From positions 1,527,501-1,591,500 of the forward strand of contig NZ_VISM01000001.1 of assembly GCF_007827455.1 (NCBI RefSeq): a stretch of DNA of 64,000 nt, in the 5' to 3' direction. Made by a program: the position numbers and the translations under genes. How positions within the stretch are numbered: the first letter of the stretch is position 1; the number at the start of each line of letters is the position of its first letter. The notes beneath the pieces were generated by a model. The model was not told the DNA's origin and did no database searches. It was given only the letters and a program-made list of their open reading frames with translations. Shown here in pieces: positions 58,081-64,000 of the stretch. Source of the stretch: Lutibacter sp. Hel_I_33_5. GTDB taxonomy: Bacteria; Bacteroidota; Bacteroidia; Flavobacteriales; Flavobacteriaceae.

Positions 58081-59766
58081 ATGAAGAAAATTATACTATC
58101 ATTATTCACATTTATAACAATTTACACTTTTTCTCAAGAACCAGTTTTAGTAAGGCATGATTATCCAGGAAGTGACAGACATAACAAAGGTAATTTTAGA
58201 AACTTAAGAGCAGTAGGTAATACATTATTTTTTGTAACAGATGATGGTGTTCATGGCTCAGAATTATTTAAATCTGATGGTACAGAAGCTGGTACTCTTT
58301 TAGTTAAAGATATTTATCAAGGAAAATCTAAAAGTAGTCCTAGCGTTTTAATGAATTTTAACAATCAATTATTTTTCTACGCCTATACAGGTAGTGTTAA
58401 TGGTGTAAATCTGTGGAAATCTGATGGTACAGAAGCAGGTACGGTAAAAGTAGCTTCAATAAAAGAAGCCTCTGGCAATAGCCTTCATGCTAGTTATCTA
58501 GTTATCGATAATACATTATTCTTAGAATCAAGTACGTCTAGAGGAGATTCTTATGGTCTTTGGAAAACTGACGGCACAGAAACTGGTACTTTATTGGTAA
58601 AAGCTTTTAACAGGATTCCCGGTATAAGTAATAGTTTAAATAGTTTTACTGCCTTTAAAAATAAAATATACTTTACTGCTTATGATAGTTTAAAAGGAGT
58701 AGAATTATGGGTTTCTGATGGTACAGAAGCAGGTACTATTATGTTAAAAGATATTATGCCAGGTGATGGAGAAAGTCATAGTGGCGTGGGAGGGTTGACA
58801 GTTGTGGGTAATGAACTTTTTTTTGCTGCTAATGATGGTGTTAATGGTTCTGAACTATGGAAAACAGATGGTACAGAAGCTGGAACTATAATGGTGAAAG
58901 ATATAAAACCTGGAGATTCAGGATCTAGTCTAAATTACCTTAGAAATGTAAATGGTACTTTATATTTTAGTGCAAATGATGGTACACATGGTCAAGAATT
59001 GTGGAAGTCTAATGGTACAGAAGCTGGAACAGTATTGATTAAAGATATTATAGTAGGTACGGTTAATTTTAAATCAGGGAGTGCCCCTAAGGATCTAATA
59101 GCAGCTGGTAATACACTTTACTTCATAGCTGATGATGGTGTTCATGGTTCAGAATTATGGAAGTCAAATGGTACCGAAACAGGTACAGTTTTAATTAAAG
59201 ATACTTTTCCAGGTAAATTAGGTGGAGCTAGTAATAATACTGTAGTTGCGTATAATAATTATGTCTTTTTTAAAGGGACTGATACAAATGGACAAGAACC
59301 ATGGATAAGTGATGGTACAGAAGCTGGTACAAAAATGTTAAAAGACACCAATCTAAATAATACAACATATGCAAAATACTTTGACACTAAATTATATATT
59401 GGTAGAGGTACAATTACAGATAATGGCAATTTTTATTTCTTATCTTTTGATGGTGTAAATGGAACAGAACCTAGCCTGTGGAAATTAGATTTGAACACAC
59501 TTTCCGTAAAAAATGAATTAAAAACTGATTTAACAAATGTTAGCATTTATCCAAACCCAGCATCAAATAATTTAAATATAGAGGTTGATAATCAACAAAT
59601 AAAATCTGTAAAAATCTTTAATTTATTAGGTAAAGAAGTGATGCAAAAATCAATAAATAATTCTTCATTAAAAAACATAAATATTTCTCAGTTAACCAAA
59701 GGAATGTATGTTATTCAATTAAAAACAGCAGACAATTCTTTTACAAGAAAATTTATTAAACAGTAA
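58081..59766 (+). CDS. ELWxxDGT repeat secreted protein with T9SS type A sorting domain
   Basis: A 561-residue secreted protein. It has a signal peptide (MKKIILSLFTFITIYTFSQ) and about eight repeats of the type ELWKSDGTEAGTVLIKDI, each roughly 50 residues apart, which suggest a beta-propeller. The C-terminal sorting domain (about 485-561) has the type A signature VSIYPNPASNNLNIE and ends KGMYVIQLKTADNSFTRKFI. It is exported to the cell surface or medium by the T9SS. Some repeats have SN instead of SD. The function of ELWxxDGT proteins is unknown. Confidence 0.92.
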   Translation: MKKIILSLFTFITIYTFSQEPVLVRHDYPGSDRHNKGNFRNLRAVGNTLFFVTDDGVHGSELFKSDGTEAGTLLVKDIYQGKSKSSPSVLMNFNNQLFFYAYTGSVNGVNLWKSDGTEAGTVKVASIKEASGNSLHASYLVIDNTLFLESSTSRGDSYGLWKTDGTETGTLLVKAFNRIPGISNSLNSFTAFKNKIYFTAYDSLKGVELWVSDGTEAGTIMLKDIMPGDGESHSGVGGLTVVGNELFFAANDGVNGSELWKTDGTEAGTIMVKDIKPGDSGSSLNYLRNVNGTLYFSANDGTHGQELWKSNGTEAGTVLIKDIIVGTVNFKSGSAPKDLIAAGNTLYFIADDGVHGSELWKSNGTETGTVLIKDTFPGKLGGASNNTVVAYNNYVFFKGTDTNGQEPWISDGTEAGTKMLKDTNLNNTTYAKYFDTKLYIGRGTITDNGNFYFLSFDGVNGTEPSLWKLDLNTLSVKNELKTDLTNVSIYPNPASNNLNIEVDNQQIKSVKIFNLLGKEVMQKSINNSSLKNINISQLTKGMYVIQLKTADNSFTRKFIKQ

Positions 59767-59851
59767 ATAAAAAATAAGGCATTTGACGTATTTTATAGAA
59801 GATTAACCTGTATTAAATTGCGAAAAAATAGAATATCCTAAAAACAAAAAA

Positions 59852-61642
59852 ATGACATTAAAAAGTATTAAAGTAATTGCATTTTTATCCATAATTACTT
59901 TCGGAATAAACTCAATAAATGGGCAAAGCTTCTTAAAAAAGAAAGAGATTAAAGCATATAAATGTGGCTATGTTCACAAAGAAAGTTTCTTTAGTAAAAT
60001 TAAACCTATGAAACTTATTTCTAAAGCCGTTGGCGGCCTTGTTAAGGCTGGTAAGAAATCAGACTTAGAAAAAACAGCTGCAATGTTTATATACACTTCT
60101 AATATAATTCCCAAAAGTAAGCTAGATTTTGCAACTAAAACTCCAGGTTGGGAAACTTGTGGTGATGGTATAGCTGCTGTTTTCTTAAATTATGAAGGTG
60201 TTGGGTTAACAGATACTGATGGTGATGTACTATTAAATGGTACTAAAATTGAAAAAGCTGGAATGGGAACCTATTTTCAAGGTTTTAGCCCAGATAAAAG
60301 AGGTTCACAAGAAATTGAAGTTACAAGTTCAAGTGGAGACAAAATAAATGTAACCATGCAACCAGCAGAGCCACTAGAAATTATCAGCGTAAATGGAATT
60401 GAAAAAGGAGGAGATATTATTATTGATGGTACAAAAGATTTAGTTATTGAATTAAAAAATGGAGATGCAGATTTAGATTCTAAATTGTATGTAGAAGTAA
60501 TAACAAGTGCGATGAGTTTAAAGGTGCAAACACATCTTTTTCCTTCTAAAGCTAAAAACAGAATTGTTGTACCTATAGAAGCTTTTAAAAATTACGAAAA
60601 CTCTCCACTACCAATTATCAAGAAAAATACTTTGATTGTGACTAGAGTTAAACATGATATAGTTCGGAATACAGATGCAGGAATTATTCAAAAACTATCT
60701 ATGTATTCAGATTTTACTCCAATTTTAATTAAAGGTGATATTGCTGGTGGTAATTTATTAAAAAACTCTTTTAGTAAAGATAAAAACACAAATGTTTCTG
60801 ATGGTTTTAAAACGGTAGAAGGTGAGTATAATGTTAAAATCACTAAAGGAAATCCATTTTCTCATCCACCGGTAAAAATGATGAAGAATGTTGGTATTGC
60901 TTCATTTGTAATTAGAGGTAATTTAAAAAAGGAAAAAACTACTGTGTCAAGTAGTTCTACAACCAATTTTAATATAAAAACGACAACAACGACAACAACA
61001 ACCATTAAAAAATGGTTTCCAAAATTAGAAGATAACGCTTGGCAAAAACTAGCTGATAAATTGTATACTAAATTTGCAAATAGCTTAAAAAACAATAACG
61101 GTATAAATGTAATTCCTGTAGAAACTGTTGTAAAAGCAAAAGCATACGCAGAAATGAAGCCTATTTTAGACACTGTAACAGCTACTTTTGTAGAAAAAGG
61201 TGCTGGAGGAACACGTAGACTTTTATCTACAAATTTTAAAGATTTTTGGAAAGATTTAAAAACAACATTCCCTGCAGATTATATCAACGAAAAATTAATT
61301 CAAGAATTAAATCTAGATGGATTAATAGCAGTAACAATTGATTTAGATTTTGATTTAGAAAGCGAAGGACTAAATCCAAAAGTAAAAATTATGGCTTTTG
61401 CTCCAAACGTAAGTTTTAAAACACCTGCAAAATATTTTGAAATGGATTTTTCTACAGATGCAAAATCGTTAAAATCTGTAAATACCTATAATGCACTAAC
61501 TGGTGGGCCAGAAGATGTTGTATTAAAAGTTATTAAAGGTGATGAATTATTAAATGCTTTTAAATTAGCTATGGAAGAGCTTAAAAAAGGTGAAGAGAAA
61601 AATCCAGCCTATAACAGAATTTGGGAAGAACGTATGAAGTAA
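59852..61642 (+). CDS. Secreted protein of unknown function
   Basis: A 596-residue protein that I do not recognise. It has a signal peptide (1 to about 25, ending INGQ), a basic N-terminal part with one Cys pair candidate (KCGYVHKE and TPGWETCGDG), and a beta-rich middle (about 125-270; NGTKIEKAG, then KINVTMQPAEPLEI). A Thr-only run near 370-378 ends before IKKWFPKLED. The C-terminal third is mixed alpha/beta (NNGINVIPVETVVKAKAY, then ELNLDGLIAVTIDLDFDL). Its look is loosely like periplasmic CsgG/LpoB-type folds, but that is a guess. It has no T9SS sorting domain, so it is probably periplasmic. It follows the ELWxxDGT gene by 85 nt. Confidence 0.82.
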   Translation: MTLKSIKVIAFLSIITFGINSINGQSFLKKKEIKAYKCGYVHKESFFSKIKPMKLISKAVGGLVKAGKKSDLEKTAAMFIYTSNIIPKSKLDFATKTPGWETCGDGIAAVFLNYEGVGLTDTDGDVLLNGTKIEKAGMGTYFQGFSPDKRGSQEIEVTSSSGDKINVTMQPAEPLEIISVNGIEKGGDIIIDGTKDLVIELKNGDADLDSKLYVEVITSAMSLKVQTHLFPSKAKNRIVVPIEAFKNYENSPLPIIKKNTLIVTRVKHDIVRNTDAGIIQKLSMYSDFTPILIKGDIAGGNLLKNSFSKDKNTNVSDGFKTVEGEYNVKITKGNPFSHPPVKMMKNVGIASFVIRGNLKKEKTTVSSSSTTNFNIKTTTTTTTTIKKWFPKLEDNAWQKLADKLYTKFANSLKNNNGINVIPVETVVKAKAYAEMKPILDTVTATFVEKGAGGTRRLLSTNFKDFWKDLKTTFPADYINEKLIQELNLDGLIAVTIDLDFDLESEGLNPKVKIMAFAPNVSFKTPAKYFEMDFSTDAKSLKSVNTYNALTGGPEDVVLKVIKGDELLNAFKLAMEELKKGEEKNPAYNRIWEERMK

Positions 61643-61668
61643 GAAAAGAGAAAGAAGTGTAGAATGTA

Positions 61669-61707
61669 AAAAGGCTAATAACGTTAATAAGTTATTAGCC
61701 TTTTTTT
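61669..61707. terminator. Bidirectional terminator between the unknown secreted gene and atpC
   Basis: The arms AAAAGGCTAATAAC and GTTATTAGCCTTTT flank an 8-nt loop, with a T run on both strands. It serves the convergent genes on both sides. Confidence 0.9.
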
Positions 61708-61724
61708 ATATTAATTAACTAAAT

Positions 61725-62006
61725 TTAATCAGCCAATATTATTGCTTTATTATCATTTAATTCTAATGTCCCAGAATTAATGGAAAAACTAATTTTACCA
61801 TCAGCTGTTTTAGAAAATTTGCTAGCAAATTTATCATCAACTTTAAAGTTTTCTGATTCTATTTTAATTGTTCCTTCTTTTAAAATAGAAACAACTGGTG
61901 CGTGATTATTTAACATTTCAAACTCACCATTTACACCTGGTACATAAATAGATACTACTTCTGATGAAAATAATATTGCTTCTGGTGTTACAATTTCTAA
62001 AAACAT
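61725..62006 (-). CDS. atpC: ATP synthase F1 epsilon subunit
   Basis: A 93-residue epsilon subunit of the F1 part of ATP synthase, the central-stalk subunit. It has the beta-sandwich text MFLEIVTPEAILFSSEVVSI and GVNGEFEMLNNHAPVVSILK. It lacks the C-terminal helical hairpin of the about 138-residue E. coli protein, which fits the short Bacteroidota form; the inhibitory function of that hairpin would be missing. It is second in the atpD-atpC pair, separated by 71 nt that hold a heptad-repeat element. Confidence 0.95.
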   Translation of the reverse strand: MFLEIVTPEAILFSSEVVSIYVPGVNGEFEMLNNHAPVVSILKEGTIKIESENFKVDDKFASKFSKTADGKISFSINSGTLELNDNKAIILAD

Positions 62007-62015
62007 AATTTTTAA

Positions 62016-62077
62016 TAGTTTTTAGTTGTTAGTTGTTAGTTGTTAGTTAAGACTACCAACTGCCAACTGTCAACTGT

Positions 62078-62078
<1 letters not shown>
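62016..62078. repeat. Inverted array of 7-bp repeats between atpD and atpC
   Basis: Five units of the type TAGTTGT (TAGTTTT, three TAGTTGT, TAGTTAA; 62016-62050) are followed by GACTACC, AACTGCC, AACTGTC and AACTGTT (62051-62078). The AACTG units are the reverse complement of the AGTTG core, so the two halves can pair as a long 7-nt-periodic hairpin. The right end touches the atpD stop codon. Confidence 0.85.
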
Positions 62079-63610
<1,532 letters not shown>

Positions 63611-63648
63611 TTATGTATAAAGGATTTTACACCCTAGTTTTCAGGTTG

Positions 63649-63678
63649 CAAAGGTAAATTATTTACCTTTAAATCAAA
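63649..63678 (-). promoter_or_regulatory. Promoter of atpD-atpC
   Basis: Minus strand: TTTG (63678-63675), 18-nt spacer, TACCTTTG (63656-63649), both exact. The leader is expected to be about 54 nt. Confidence 0.75.
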
Positions 63679-63716
63679 AGTATTTTTAATTTAATCTTCT
63701 GACTTTTTTATATAAA

Positions 63717-63746
63717 AAAAAGCCTCATCAAATGATGAGGCTTTTA
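63717..63746. terminator. Terminator of the OmpA-family gene at the right edge
   Basis: The arms AGCCTCATC and GATGAGGCT flank an AAAT loop, extended by A/T pairs, with a T run on the minus strand. It lies 21 nt after the OmpA stop. Confidence 0.9.
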
Positions 63747-63767
63747 ATATTATTTGATTAAAAATTA

Positions 63768-64000
63768 CTAGTTAGTAACTTTAATTTCAACTCTTCTGTT
63801 GTTTGCTCTACCAGCTCTAGTTTTATTAGAGTCGATAGGATTATCTTCACCATAACCTCTAGCAGATAATCTTGAAGCGTCTACACCGTTAGAAACGAAA
63901 TATTTCATTACAGCATTAGCTCTACTATTAGATAATTTTAAGTTACTAGCTGCTCTACCTGCACTATCAGTATGACCTTCAATCGCAAAAGTAGCTCTAG
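63768..64000 (-). CDS. OmpA family protein, C-terminal end (partial)
   Basis: The gene enters from the right edge; 76 codons plus the stop (TAG, 63770-63768) are visible. The text ATFAIEGHTDSAGRAASNLK, SRANAVMKYFVSNGV and GRANNRRVEIKVTN is the peptidoglycan-binding OmpA C-terminal domain, with the conserved TD-x-x-G and N-x-x-L-S-x-x-R-A pattern. The N-terminal part is outside the window, so its other domains cannot be told. Confidence 0.92.
   Translation of the reverse strand, partial: RATFAIEGHTDSAGRAASNLKLSNSRANAVMKYFVSNGVDASRLSARGYGEDNPIDSNKTRAGRANNRRVEIKVTN

Noticed and set aside
60970..61010. Thr run in the unknown secreted protein as a phase-variable tract
   Set aside because: The codons are a mixture of ACA and ACG, with units of 3, so slippage would not shift the frame and the tract is short.

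Overview
The window looks like chromosomal DNA of a Flavobacteriaceae member (Bacteroidota), close in style to Polaribacter or Tenacibaculum; the genus is an inference. The evidence is AT-rich DNA, promoters of the Bacteroidota type (TTTG, about 19 nt, TAnnTTTG), type IX secretion (T9SS) sorting domains of both type A and type B, PorP/SprF and OmpA/PD40 proteins, DUF3078, DUF2480 and DUF2723 families, and the gene order rimP-nusA-infB beside a SPOR-domain protein.

Layout. 1-5128: end of a SPOR-domain gene, then the rimP-nusA-infB operon (minus strand) with a recognisable promoter and a terminator-like leader hairpin, then tRNA-Gln(TTG) with its own promoter and terminator. 5302-9061: a DUF2723/GT117 membrane protein and a NodB-type deacetylase. 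9113-22000: housekeeping and accessory genes on both strands: a thioredoxin-fold protein without its cysteines, a membrane-anchored phosphoesterase, a beta-lactamase-fold serine hydrolase, polA, a DUF3781-RluA fusion, a lipoprotein phosphodiesterase, a small membrane protein, a DUF457-type membrane protein, an EEP-family nuclease, hflX and a CNNM/CorC-type protein. 22052-23882: two DUF3078 paralogues in tandem.

23984-49033 is one minus-strand operon that fills 39% of the window: a giant secreted protein of about 7,490 residues with a type B (gliding-motility-associated) C-terminal domain, then a PorP/SprF-family protein 3 nt downstream, then a PD40-CRD-OmpA protein 12 nt further on. This matches the known arrangement of a SprB-like T9SS cargo with its dedicated SprF partner. 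The giant protein is a string of PA14-like, lectin-like, FG-GAP, cadherin-like, Ig-like and Asp-rich calcium-binding repeats. Three sets of tandem repeats (units 339, 324 and 108 bp) are still nearly identical in DNA. An 869-nt intergenic stretch with several strong inverted repeats separates it from a divergent gene for a membrane-bound LytTR regulator, which has a near-perfect promoter.

50757-64000: DUF2480-sufT-sufE (the tail of a SUF iron-sulfur operon), a PfkB kinase, purF, a TPR histidine kinase with its NarL-type regulator, a secreted ELWxxDGT protein with a type A sorting domain, an unrecognised secreted 596-residue protein, atpD-atpC (separated by an inverted array of 7-bp repeats), and the 3' end of an OmpA-family gene.

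The strongest leads are the giant adhesin/SprF/OmpA module with its structured leader and divergent LytTR regulator, the rimP leader hairpin, the DUF3781-RluA fusion, the cysteine-less thioredoxin and the heptad-repeat element.
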